A DNA stretch of 64,000 bases from Macrolepiota albuminosa (Eukaryota > Basidiomycota > Agaricomycetes > Agaricales > Agaricaceae). Position 1 is the stretch's first letter; the number at the start of each line of letters is the position of its first letter. The notes under the pieces were generated by a model. It was given only the letters and a program-made list of their open reading frames with translations, did no database searches and had not been told where the DNA came from. Location: the NCBI GenBank assembly GCA_027475525.1, contig JAMWFC010000073.1:1149413-1213412 (forward strand), written 5' to 3'. Positions 35,601-44,232 of the stretch are shown in pieces. Both the position numbers and the translations under genes were made by a program.

Positions 35601-38600
35601 CATGCTGGGTGCATTGGGGTCGACTATCTGCAGCCTTTCAAATCTGGGCGAGGTGCGTGTTCGCTCCTCCGCCATCTTTTTCCACTGTCGCTTGTGGGTG
35701 GCCAGCACTGCAGCCCTCAAGGTCTTGAGGGGTTTCCTGAGGAAGTGGATGCCCCTCACTTCCATGTCTTTGCCCTCTGCTGCCTGCTTTGCTTTCTTGT
35801 CCGCTTGCTCATTGCCTGGTATGCCTGTGTGTTCAGCGGTCCAGTAAACCGTTATGTCCACGCCTGGATCTATCTCCTTGACCTTCCGGATTCCCTCCAA
35901 CACCTCATCAACAATGTACCTTGCCATGCCTCCTCCTGGGGCCCCAAGAGCCTGCAGGCCAGCCTGATTGTCCGTTCCCACCGTTGCAGTCTTGATTCTT
36001 CTTCGTCCTCTAACTTCCCTCCTCAGCAGCTCAAAACCCAACACCTGCCCTACACACTCCCCCTCAAAGACTGTGTGCTTCTCCTCTGTCCCAAGGCACT
36101 TTCGCAATACCTTTGTCTTCTCCATCCCCCTGTAAAGTACCGCCGCTGCTCCTACATGACCCTTGTAGCCTGACCCATCTGTGTATATCCTTATGTCTGC
36201 CTCGTTGCTCTGCTCTCTCTCCTCCACCTCCTCTGCTGTCTCTCCTACCACAACTTCGATGGGGCATTTCCAGTTTGGTGCCAGACGGACTGTTGCTATG
36301 GTTTCCATTTCCTTTGGCAGTTGGCCCCATGCCTTCAGCACGTAATGTAGCGGGGACCTGTGCTTCCCTTCCTGACAAAGCGGGCCGCCTTGTTTGCTGG
36401 CTTGTGCAATGGGTGCGAGTCCAGTAGGGTTGCAATTCTTGCCGCTGCCATCATGCAGGTCCGTCTGATCCTGAGGTCCATTGGTAGTAGCCCTGCATGG
36501 GCCTCCAGCATGTTGGACGGTGTAGTCCTCAGTGCGCCTGTCATCTGGAGCACGCTCGCTCGTTGCACTCTAGCCAACTTCCTCATAAATCCCCTCGTGC
36601 CCTTCACTGTCTTCCCATCCACCTCTATATCTGGTGTACACCACATGTCCACAGCATAGAGCATAGTCGGCGCTATGACTGCTTTGTATAGGCGCCTGGC
36701 AAGGGGACCCCTGATGCCTCCATTGACCTTTACCAGCCTCTGTGTCTGCGCTGCTACCGCCACTGCCTTTCCATGGGCGTAAGCTGCATGCTCCTTGAAG
36801 CGTAATTCCTGGTCCAGGATGACTCCCAGGAACTTGTGGGCTGGCTCCATCCTTATCACAGTGCCGCATACCTCGACTCTGAGTCTCACCGCTGGTCTCA
36901 ACCCACCGCTTCTCCTGCCCACTTTCTCCCTTCTCCTTGTAAACCCCATCCCCACAAATTTCTTCACCTTGTACAGCGAATGGTGCGTCTCTGCCCACTC
37001 ACCAGCGCCTCCTCTCCTTCTCATCATGTCTTCCACCTTGGCCGCTGCCTCCTCCATGCTGTCCCCTTCTGCCACCACATATGCATCATCTGCAAAGGAC
37101 CCCGCAAGCTCCTGCTCTCCCAACCTTGCACCTTCAATCTGCCCTGCATTGTAAAAGTTGTAGCAAAGCCCCGACGTGTTGCAACTCTGGTCCAGACCGC
37201 TGTTCACTGGGATCTGCAGTGAGTCATAGTCGTCAAACAATATTACAGTCTTCCTTCCTCTAAGCTTCTCTTCAAACCACCCCACCACTTCCTCTGGCAC
37301 TCCTCTCATCCTCATGTCCTTTGCCAGCAGCATTACTACATTGGGTCAGACCCCAATGTGCATCATCTCTGGAAGAGGCAGGAGCAACATGGACCCCTGC
37401 CCATGAGTTGTCGGACCGCAGGCGCTGATCCAGCATGAGAGTCCGACATGCTGGCAAGGCCACCAGCTTCGGCACCACCCTCGGGGCCGCTGTTAATCGA
37501 TGAGCGCATGCAGTCCCCCCAGTTGGAGGACTACCTGTCTAGCCTGCAGGAGCCAGTTGTGTTGCCTATTGCACCCACCATGGAGTGATATTGTTGGCCA
37601 CAGAATTGAGCGTTGCAGACCGTACAACGGTCTGAAAGGGGGGTGTGTAACAGGGGGACCTTTTTGAGGTCCCTATTCATTATTTACTTTACACTGCACC
37701 CTTAGGGGTGTTGGAGGCATAGCGTACTATAGGAAATAATTACAGTAGTAATTATTTCCCCAATTAATTTACATATAAATTAGACTGTATTTACTCGTAT
37801 TTGGGTAGATACTTTTTTCTTAGACTATGTATAGAGAAATCTACCGATTTGGCAGATTCTGTGTCTTGTGTGAGTAAGACGGTAATTCCTTACTCATAGT
37901 ATGTTACATGATTTAATTAGGATTTTAGGTACTTCTCATTCTTCATGTCAATATCATCTTTCAAAAAGTATGAAACATTGGGACAGTTTTTTGAGCCACT
38001 GTATATCAAGTGCAGACTGATGTGTATGATCTAAGTCAAATTAATGTCAGCTATATGTGGAGTCTAGCAGATTTAATTTTTACCTTTTGCATTCACATCT
38101 ACATTATGCTTGACCAAAAGCTTTACAATGTCCAGATACCCATTGGATGCTGCTATATAAAGTGCAGATGGCCGTATATCATCTGAATCGACTCAATGTT
38201 AGCTATATGTGAAGTCTAGCAGATTTAACTTTTACTTTTTACATTCACCACTGTATTGCACCTGATCAAAGATTCTACATCATCCAGATGCTCATTTAAT
38301 GTTGCTAAATGAAGTGCAGACCACCGTGTTTTATCTGAATGAATTGTATATTAGTTATATGTCAGGTCTAGCAGATTTAAGTCTTACCTTGTGCATTAAC
38401 ATCTGCATTGTGCTCAATCAAAAACATTACAATATCCAGATGCCCATTGATAGCTGCTATATGAAGTGCAGACCACTGCTCATCATCTGAATCAACTCAA
38501 TGTTAGCTATATGTAAAGTCTAGCAGATATAAGTCTTACCTTGTACATTGACATCTGCATTGTGCTTAATCAAAAGCTCTACAATGCCTAGATGCCCATT

Positions 38601-41600
38601 GGATGCTGCTATATGAAGTGCAGACTGCCATGTATCATCTGAATCAACTTAATGTCAGCTATATGTAAAGTCTGGCAGATTTAACTCTTACCTATTGCAT
38701 TCACATCTGCATTGTGCTTAATCAAAAATCTTATAATGTCCAGGTGCCTATTGAATGCTGCTTTATGAAGTGCAGACTGCCTTGTATAATCTGAATCAAC
38801 TCAATGTTAGCTACATGTAAAGTCTAGCAGATTTAACTCTTACCTTGTGCATTAACATCTGCATTGTGCTCAATCAAAAACTCTACAATGTCCAGGTGCC
38901 CATTGAATGCTGCTATATGAAGTGCAGACTGCTGTGCATAATCTGAATCAATTCACTGTTAGCTATATGTAAAGTATAGCAGATTTAAATCTTACATTGT
39001 ACATTGACATCTGCATTGTGCTTAATCAAAAGCTCTACAATGTCTAGATGCCCATTGGATGCTGCTTTATGAAGTGCAGACTGCCATATATAATCTGAAT
39101 CAACTCAATGTTAGCTATATGTAAAGTCTAGCAGATTTAACTCTTACCTTGTGCATTAACATCTGCATTGTGCTCAATCAAAAACTCTACAATGTCCAGG
39201 TGCCTATTGAATGCTGCTATATGAAGTGCAGACCACTGCTTGTTATCTGAATCAACTTAATGTCAGCTATGTGTAAAGTCTGACAGACTTAACTCTTACT
39301 TTTTGCATTCACATCTGCATTGTGCTTAATCAAAAATCTTATAATGTCCAGGTGCCCATTGAATGCTGCTATATAAAGTGCAGACTGCTGTGTATAATCT
39401 GAATCAACTCAATGTTAGCTATATGTAAAGTCTAGCAGATTTAACTCTTACCTTGTGCATTAACATCTGCATTGTGCTCAATCAAAAACTCTACAATGTC
39501 TAGGTGCCCATGGAATGCTGCTATATGAAGTGCAGACTGCTGTGTATAATCTGAATCAATTCAATGTCAGTATATGTGAAGTCTGGCAGATTTAACTCTT
39601 ACTTTGTGCATTCACATCTGCATTGTGCTTGACTAAAGCCTTTACAATATTCAGATGCCCATTATATGCTGCTATATGAAGTGAAGACTGCTGTATATCA
39701 TCTGAATCAACTCAATGTCAGCTATATGTAAAGTCTAGCAGATTTAACTTTTACTTTTTGCATTAACATCTGCATTGTACTTGATCAAAAGCTCTACAAT
39801 GTTTAAATGCTCATTCAATGCTGCTATGTAAAGTGCAGATTGATGTGTATGATCTAAGTCAAATCAATATCAGCTATATGTGAAGTTTAGCAGATTTAAC
39901 TTTTACCTTTTGCATTCACATCTACATTGTGCTTGATCAAAACTTCTACAATATCCAGATGCCCATTGAATGCTGCTATATGAAGTGCAGACCACTGTGT
40001 TTCATCTGAATTAACTTAATGTCAGCTATATGTAAAGTCTGGCAAATTTAACTCTTACTTTGTACATTCACATCTGCATTGTGCTTAATCAAAAGCTCTA
40101 CAATGTCTAGATGCCTATTAGATGCAGCTATATGAAGTGCAGACTGCTGTGTATCATCTGAATTAACTTAATGTCAGCTATATGTAAAGTCTGGCAGATT
40201 TAACTTTTACTTTGTGCATTCACATCTGCATTGTGCTTGACTAAAGCCTTTACAATATTCAGATGCCCATTATATGCTGCTATATGAAGTGCAGACCACT
40301 GCTTATCATCTGAATTAAATCAATACCAGCTACATGTAAAGTCTAGCAAGTTTAACTTTTACCTTTGGCATTCACATCTGCATTGTACTTGATCAAAAGC
40401 TCTACAATGTTTAAATGCTCATTCAATGCTGCCATGTAAAGTGCAGACTGATGTGTATGATCTAAGTCAAATCAATATCAGCTATATGTGAAGTTTAGCA
40501 GATTTAACTTTTACCTTTTGCATTCTGATGTGTATGATCTAAGTCAAATCAATATCAGCTATATGTGAAGTTTAGCAGATTTAACTTTTACCTTTTGCAT
40601 TCACATCTACATTGTGCTTGATCAAAACTTCTACAATATCCAGATGCCCATTGAATGCTGCTATATGAAGTGCAGACCACTGTGTTTCATCTGAATCAAC
40701 TTAATATTAGCTATATGTCAGGTCTAGCAGATTTAAGTCTTACCTTGTGCATTAACATCTGCATTATGCTTGACTAAAAGCTTTACAATGTCTAGATGCC
40801 CATTAGATGCTGCTATATGAAGTGCAGACTGCTGTATATCATCTGAATCAACTCAATATCAGCTATATGTGAAGTCTAGCAGATTTAACCTTTACTTTTT
40901 GCATTAATATCTGCATTATGCTCGACTAAAAGCTTTACAATGTCTAGATGCCCATTAAATGCTGCTATATGAAGTGCAGACTGCTGTGTATGATCTGAAT
41001 CAACTCAATGTTAGCTATATGTAAAGTATAGCAGATTTAAGTCTTACATTGTACATTGACATCTGCATTGTGCTTAATCAAAAGCTCTACAATGTCTAGA
41101 TGCCCATTGGATGCTGCTATATGAAGTGCAGACTGCCATGTATCATCTGAATCAACTTAATGTCAGCTATATGTAAAGTCTGGCAGATTTAACTCTTACC
41201 TATTGCATTCACATCTGCATTGTGCTTAATCAAAAATCTTATAATGTCCAGGTGCCCATTGAATGCTGCTTTATGAAGTGCAGACTGCCATATATAATCT
41301 GAATCAACTCAATGTTAGCTATATGTAAAGTCTAGCAGATTTAACTCTTACCTTGTGCATTAACATCTGCATTGTGCTCAATCAAAAACTCTACAATGTC
41401 CAGGTGTCTATTGAATGCTGCTATATGAAGTGCAGACTGCTGTGTATCATCTGAATCAACTCAATGTTAGCTCTATGTAAAGCTCAGCATATTTAGCCTT
41501 ACCTTGTACATTGACATCTGCATTATGCTTGACTAAAAGCTTTACAATGTCTAGATGCCCATTGAATGCTGCTGTATGCAGTGCAGACCACTGCTTATTA

Positions 41601-43804
41601 TCTGAATCAACCCAATGTCAGCTATATGTAAAGTCTAGCAAATTTAACTTTTACTTTTTGCATTCACATCTGCATTATGCTCAATCAAAAATTCTACAAT
41701 GTCCAGATGCTTATTGAATGCTGCTATATAAAGTACAGACATCTGGTTATCAGCTAAATCACTTCAATGTCAGCTAAATGTAAAGTTTAGCAGATTTGAA
41801 TCTTACCTTGTACATTAACATCTCCATTATGCTTGACCAAAAGCTTTACAATATCCAGATGCCCATTGGATGCTGCTATATGAAGTGGAGACTGCTGTAT
41901 ATCATCTGAATCAACTCAATGTCAGCTATGTGTAAAGTCTATCAAATTCAAGTCTTACTTTTTGCATTTACATCTGCATTATGCTCAATCAAAACCTTTA
42001 CAATATCCAGATGCCCATTGAATGCTGCTATATGAAGTGCAGACCACTGCTTGTTATCTGAATCAACTCAATGTCAGCTATATGTGAAGTTTAGCAGATT
42101 TAAATTTTACCTTGTGCATTTAAATCTGCATTGTAATCAATTAACAGCTTTACCACATCAAGATGCCTTTTTGCTGCTGCACAATGAAGTGCACTTGAAT
42201 TATTTTTATCTGAAATAGTAAATTAACAATATGCATATCTATTATACATAAATCTCACTTTTTACATTTACATCTGCACCATATTCAATCAACAGCCTGA
42301 CAATATCAAGATGTCCTTCTTCTGCTGCCCAATGAAATGCAATCCATTCATGTATATCTAGATTGACAACATTAACAGATGTGTGCAGTATATTAGATAT
42401 AGCTCTTACTTGCATTGTTGTTTACATTGTATTTAATCAGAAGCTTAACAATGTCCAGATACCCATTCATTGCTGCTGACTTGAGTACAATAGACCAGTT
42501 CTTTTCTGGCTTGAGAATATAAGCAGTGTGTGCAATTTATTACATATTAATTCTCACTTTTTTTATTTGCATCTTCATTATACTTGAGTAGATACTTAAC
42601 AACATTTAAATGGCCATTTTTAAATGCAATTTGAATTGATCTGTCTAAAACAGCATAAATACCTGAATTGTATCAAATGATTACTATATCCTTACCAAAT
42701 AAATGCGTCTTTGCTCCAAGATCCAGTACATATTGAACAATATCTATTTTCCCCTTTCTTGATGCATTGTAGAGCTTCTTCCCAAGTGTCCCAGCACGGC
42801 GCTCTAATAATGATTCTCCAAGATCACGAAGTGGCACAAGAAGTAAAAGAAGAGCCAGAGTCTGACCAAATGTCCATTTTGTCTCACCTGGACCAAGGTT
42901 TTTCCGGTCTGTATTGATCCTGATTGTCACTTCATTATCAACAAGCAGGACAATGTTGATTATAAGCAAAGTCACAAGAGCTGATGTCATGGTGATCCGA
43001 TGTTTCCAATGATGCCTGAACCACCATGTTTCACAAAATTTGTGGAAAGTCAAGAGTATTGCTTCAAAAAAAATTCCAGGAATAATGAGATTCAACATCG
43101 GGATTACGACGATGCCATAGATCAAGATGTACCAGACTTTGGGTCCTACAGAACCCAGCAGAACTTGTATCCCAAAGATGGAAATTGGTGCATCAAGAGA
43201 GCATGATTTCGAGGGTCCAAATCCAACTGGGTTGATCCAAAGCCAGAGACCAATTGCAGACATGAGCGACAAGTGGACTGAGCCCACAATCACTATAGGG
43301 TTGAAACAAATCTTGCGTATTTCATATATCCACCGGCGCCTGAGGATTGAATTGACTCTCTGCATTTCAACATCCAACATCTCCTCAACTTCTTCGCGTA
43401 ACTCCTCCGAATCGGTTCTATATGTTTCACCACCAACCATCTCCTCAACTTCTTCGCGTAACTCCTCCTTGGAGAAATTGACCCTATGCTGGATGTAGAG
43501 CAGCAAGTAAATGAACAGGTTTGTGTTATTCATCCAGCTGAGATTGAGGATGATCGTTCCATGAAAATTGGTGATACTACCTGGCGTGAGAGCTTGTATG
43601 ATCGTTGAGACAAGGATGGCAAAGGCAGTGATGAGAATCGTCATAGATTGTGTCTCCAAGCTCTCGAGCTCGGTGCGCGATACCTTTCCATCTCTGAGAG
43701 CTGAAAATGCAGGAGCAAAACTGAGTAGGTTCTGGGCATATATGGCAGCCCTCACGCCGATGCCAGAGATATCAGGATTGGCAGGAAAACATGAGTCAGT
43801 CATG
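20532..43804 (-). CDS. ANK-1: multi-pass membrane protein with a long ankyrin array, interrupted by Tc1
   Basis: Exon 1 (43,804-42,696) encodes about 369 residues with hydrophobic helices near residues 54-75, 170-192, 232-262, 278-297 and 318-336, and a doubled acidic [10 protein letters not shown] segment. An in-frame ATG at 43,929 is possible, but the paralogue ANK-2 supports MTDSC as the start. Exons 2 (42,662-42,558) and 3 (42,505-42,410) are followed by about 30 ankyrin exons down to 38,003. The array is split by a Tc1 insertion and finishes at 20,614-20,532, where the last exon reads through a mutated donor to TAA. Ankyrin repeats bind proteins; the partner is unknown. With the ~17-kb insertion the distal end is probably lost. 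The membrane domain preceding the repeats is unlike the usual ANK-then-TM channel order. Confidence 0.75.
20975..21984 (+). pseudogene. Tc1/mariner transposase, decayed
   Basis: ATG 20,975 opens [21 protein letters not shown], a helix-turn-helix DNA-binding start. Downstream are [10 protein letters not shown] (first catalytic Asp), [10 protein letters not shown] (second Asp) and FNPIKHL followed by a stop and [10 protein letters not shown] (third acidic residue). Total length is about 336 codons, normal for Tc1 transposases, which cut and paste at TA. At least two frameshifts and several stops make it inactive. Confidence 0.88.
22110..22359 (+). repeat. 5' LTR of element A
   Basis: It starts TGTAACAGGGGGACC and ends TTTTTTACA. 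It is about 95% identical by eye to the 3' LTR. A palindromic AATTACAGTAGTAATT segment lies near the middle. Confidence 0.93.
22504..24759 (+). pseudogene. Element A Gag
   Basis: An ATG at 22,504 opens a Glu/Gln-rich leader broken by several stops. Open pieces at 22,657-22,902, 23,030-23,332 and 23,242-23,682 are charged, with no clear domain. 24,019-24,759 is the Gag/capsid core ([48 protein letters not shown]), a fold that packages the element RNA. The same core is present in element C at 57,480-57,960. I infer one original Gag-Pol chain now split by point mutations. Confidence 0.8.
24763..25758 (+). pseudogene. Element A nucleocapsid zinc knuckle and aspartic protease
   Basis: Directly after the Gag core, residues 51-64 of the piece starting at 24,763 are [14 protein letters not shown], a CCHC zinc knuckle that binds RNA. 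An acidic linker follows. The protease active site is LWDSGSTT at about 25,387-25,410. A TAG at 25,456 splits the domain. The remainder (25,492-25,755) carries [13 protein letters not shown], the second conserved part of retropepsin-like enzymes. This protease cleaves the polyprotein. Confidence 0.85.
25801..26169 (+). pseudogene. Element A linker between protease and RT
   Basis: A 122-codon acidic stretch ([17 protein letters not shown]..., CQPTSSK) in the expected order between protease and RT. No domain is recognisable. It ends at a TGA after AFDS, and homologous text continues in other frames. Confidence 0.55.
26180..27510 (+). pseudogene. Element A reverse transcriptase
   Basis: 26,548-26,931 has the entry region ([49 protein letters not shown]). 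26,953-27,510 holds the palm with [13 protein letters not shown] and the catalytic YLDD at 27,082-27,093, then the thumb ([15 protein letters not shown]) and connection ([14 protein letters not shown]). Two stops interrupt it (TGA about 26,929, TGA 27,508). The polymerase copies element RNA to cDNA. Confidence 0.9.
27511..28020 (+). pseudogene. Element A RNase H
   Basis: The frame continues from the RT past a TGA and reads [17 protein letters not shown] (first Asp), [18 protein letters not shown] (Glu) and IITDHKAL (second Asp). It ends [14 protein letters not shown] before a stop at 28,016-28,018. This is the Ty3-type RNase H that removes the RNA strand. Confidence 0.88.
28249..29727 (+). 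pseudogene. Element A integrase with C-terminal chromodomain
   Basis: 28,249-29,223 has the HHCC zinc region ([23 protein letters not shown]) and the DDE core ([35 protein letters not shown]). A TGA at 29,221 is followed by 29,239-29,727, with the integrase tail ([19 protein letters not shown]) and a chromodomain ([19 protein letters not shown], then LDQYLELHG). Chromodomains guide chromovirus integration toward modified histones, in line with the repeat-rich site. Apart from the TGA the catalytic residues are all present. Confidence 0.92.
30837..31272 (+). mobile_element. Solo LTR-I, 436 bp, TSD AGAGG
   Basis: Borders TGTCAGGGGACTCC and GCCCTTACA, AGAGG at 30,832-30,836 and 31,273-31,277. 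This copy lacks the 63-bp GT...AG segment seen in three other copies; the join is exact at CTCTGCCAG-CTGTGTGAC. Confidence 0.93.
31427..32486 (+). mobile_element. Solo LTR-II, 1,060 bp, TSD ACGC
   Basis: Borders TGATACGACGCTG and AAGTACTACA with ACGC at 31,423-31,426 and 32,487-32,490. It contains a ~90-bp tandem repeat, about three copies at 31,675-31,925 (units with GGGGAATTATTATTCTCATT). It lies only 150 bp from the LTR-I insertion in the same gene. Confidence 0.93.
33716..34793 (-). mobile_element. Solo LTR-II, 1,078 bp, TSD ACGT/ATGT
   Basis: Plus-strand borders TGTAGTACTTGG and GTTGTATCA. Flanks are ACGT (33,712-33,715) and ATGT (34,794-34,797), differing by one CpG-to-TpG change. With the insert removed, the accessory frame reads VYTYG as in element B, which supports the borders. 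Internal duplications of ~75 bp (34,076/34,156) and ~79 bp (34,256/34,335) lengthen this copy. Confidence 0.9.
34953..37329 (-). mobile_element. 5'-truncated LINE with RT and RNase H, TSD of 14 bp
   Basis: GCATTACTACATTG flanks it at 34,939-34,952 and 37,330-37,343. The 3' end on the minus strand is an (ATC)n-type tail of about seven triplets rather than poly(A). The copy lacks its 5' part (ORF1, endonuclease, RT start). Removing it joins LHYYI to the next accessory-gene segment, matching B. Confidence 0.9.
35439..37329 (-). pseudogene. LINE ORF2 C-terminal half: RT and RNase H
   Basis: The first ~330 codons (to 36,335) carry [32 protein letters not shown] (where GVPQGSPLSP is usual), the RT catalytic FADDAYVV, and HKFLGVILD with thumb sequence through [10 protein letters not shown] frame change at about 36,340 leads to RNase H I at 36,190-35,740 ([48 protein letters not shown]), so all four acidic/His sites are visible. 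A cysteine-poor tail with [19 protein letters not shown] follows. RNase H after RT places it in the I/Tad-like LINE group of fungi. It makes and inserts cDNA at a nicked target. Confidence 0.88.
37635..37645 (+). other. Polypurine tract of element A
   Basis: AAAGGGGGGTG lies directly before the 3' LTR. It is the usual primer for plus-strand DNA synthesis. Element B has a similar G-rich tract before its 3' LTR. Confidence 0.75.
37646..37894 (+). repeat. 3' LTR of element A
   Basis: It starts TGTAACAGGGGGACC and ends TTCCTTACT, the last base changed from the usual A. It matches 22,110-22,359 throughout and is followed by the CATAG duplication and then the rest of the Tc1 TIR. Confidence 0.93.
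38003..42420 (-). repeat. Ankyrin exon array of ANK-1, about 30 units of ~153 bp
   Basis: Each unit is a 99-nt exon encoding one 33-residue ankyrin repeat ([20 protein letters not shown] type, ending NADVNA) plus an intron of about 54 nt (GTAAGAG...ATTCAG). Exons start and end in phase 1, so any number can be added, lost or skipped without a frameshift. Units are closely similar along their full length, introns included, and blocks of units are repeated (38,540-38,990 resembles 41,045-41,500). One unit near 40,528-40,604 is truncated by a 77-bp tandem duplication. The four units closest to exon 1 are more divergent. Confidence 0.9.
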
Positions 43805-44229
43805 ATGAGCGTAGGTGGTGGGCTTGTCCACGTAGTGGGTGAAAGTACAGTAGCAGAAGCTTCCTCAGCCTTATGGCATTGCGTTACAAACCTTAGAAGC
43901 GGCCTCGTTTGCTGCATAGCCTTAAACATGTGAACGCATCATTTATTGTCTCCTGGCGCCTATCTGCGATCATTGGCTTGAGAACTGGCGGAAAACAAAG
44001 AGCAAACGACGGCCCTTGTTGCGCCACCCTCGAACCAGGATGACCATTGACAATCTGTGATTACGAAAATGGTTCTCTGGATATTGTATTGTCGACAGGC
44101 ATCCACTGGAAAGGACAAGCAGCCTGTGAATAAGTTCCTCTGAAGGCGCCCAGTCACACGTCGCACGTCACTTTAGACATCCACAGCTATTGTGTGAACA
44201 TCCAAGTGACATTGTTCCCAGCGTGTCTC
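43805..44229. other. Upstream region of ANK-1 and the VTT copy
   Basis: The two genes are divergent here. The block at 43,918-43,967 is the complement of a block upstream of ANK-2 (51,510-51,560; core AATGATGC.TTCACAT.TTT..GGCTATGCAGCAAAC), so it is conserved between paralogues and may hold promoter or 5' UTR elements. I see no other feature. Confidence 0.5.
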
Positions 44230-44232
44230 CAT

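Larger units (their letters stand above)
29838..37588 (+). pseudogene. Element A accessory gene between pol and 3' LTR, broken by four insertions
   Basis: ATG 29,838 opens a Gln/Gly/Met-rich N-terminus. The block [17 protein letters not shown]...LLDEIALL (about 30,470-30,570) aligns with element B. After a TGA at 30,687 the gene continues between the insertions: 30,711-30,836, 31,273-31,426, 32,487-33,715, 34,794-34,952 and 37,330-37,588. Conserved parts are [30 protein letters not shown]...[11 protein letters not shown] and [16 protein letters not shown]. The acidic C-terminus ends APTME and stop, then a polypurine tract and the LTR, as in B. Its place is where env or other extra genes sit in some LTR elements, but no membrane or signal segment is visible. 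Function is unknown. Confidence 0.78.
22110..37894 (+). mobile_element. Element A: chromodomain Ty3/gypsy retrotransposon with an extra 3' gene
   Basis: LTRs at 22,110-22,359 and 37,646-37,894 frame the order gag, protease, RT, RNase H, integrase, chromodomain, then an accessory gene. The target duplication is CATAG (22,105-22,109; 37,895-37,899), confirmed because removing the element restores the Tc1 TIR. The LTRs differ at roughly 13 of 249 positions, so the insertion is not recent. Removing four nested insertions and their duplications leaves about 10.8 kb. No frame is intact; many stops are TGA where arginine would fit. Confidence 0.93.
20615..38001 (+). mobile_element. Tc1/mariner element with 216-bp TIRs, split by element A
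   Basis: Outer ends are CAGTGGCTCAAAAAACTG and its complement, flanked by TA on each side (20,613-20,614, 38,002-38,003). The TIR is about 216 bp and contains a second, inverted copy of the end motif at its inner edge (20,803-20,826; 22,000-22,022). Without element A and one CATAG the transposon would be about 1.6 kb. Element A interrupts the right TIR at 22,109. The host sequence is an ankyrin exon of ANK-1. Confidence 0.93.

Noticed and set aside
38003..42420. CRISPR-like or satellite array
   Set aside because: The period (~153 bp) and the translation into ankyrin repeats with splice sites identify coding exons, not spacers or satellite DNA.
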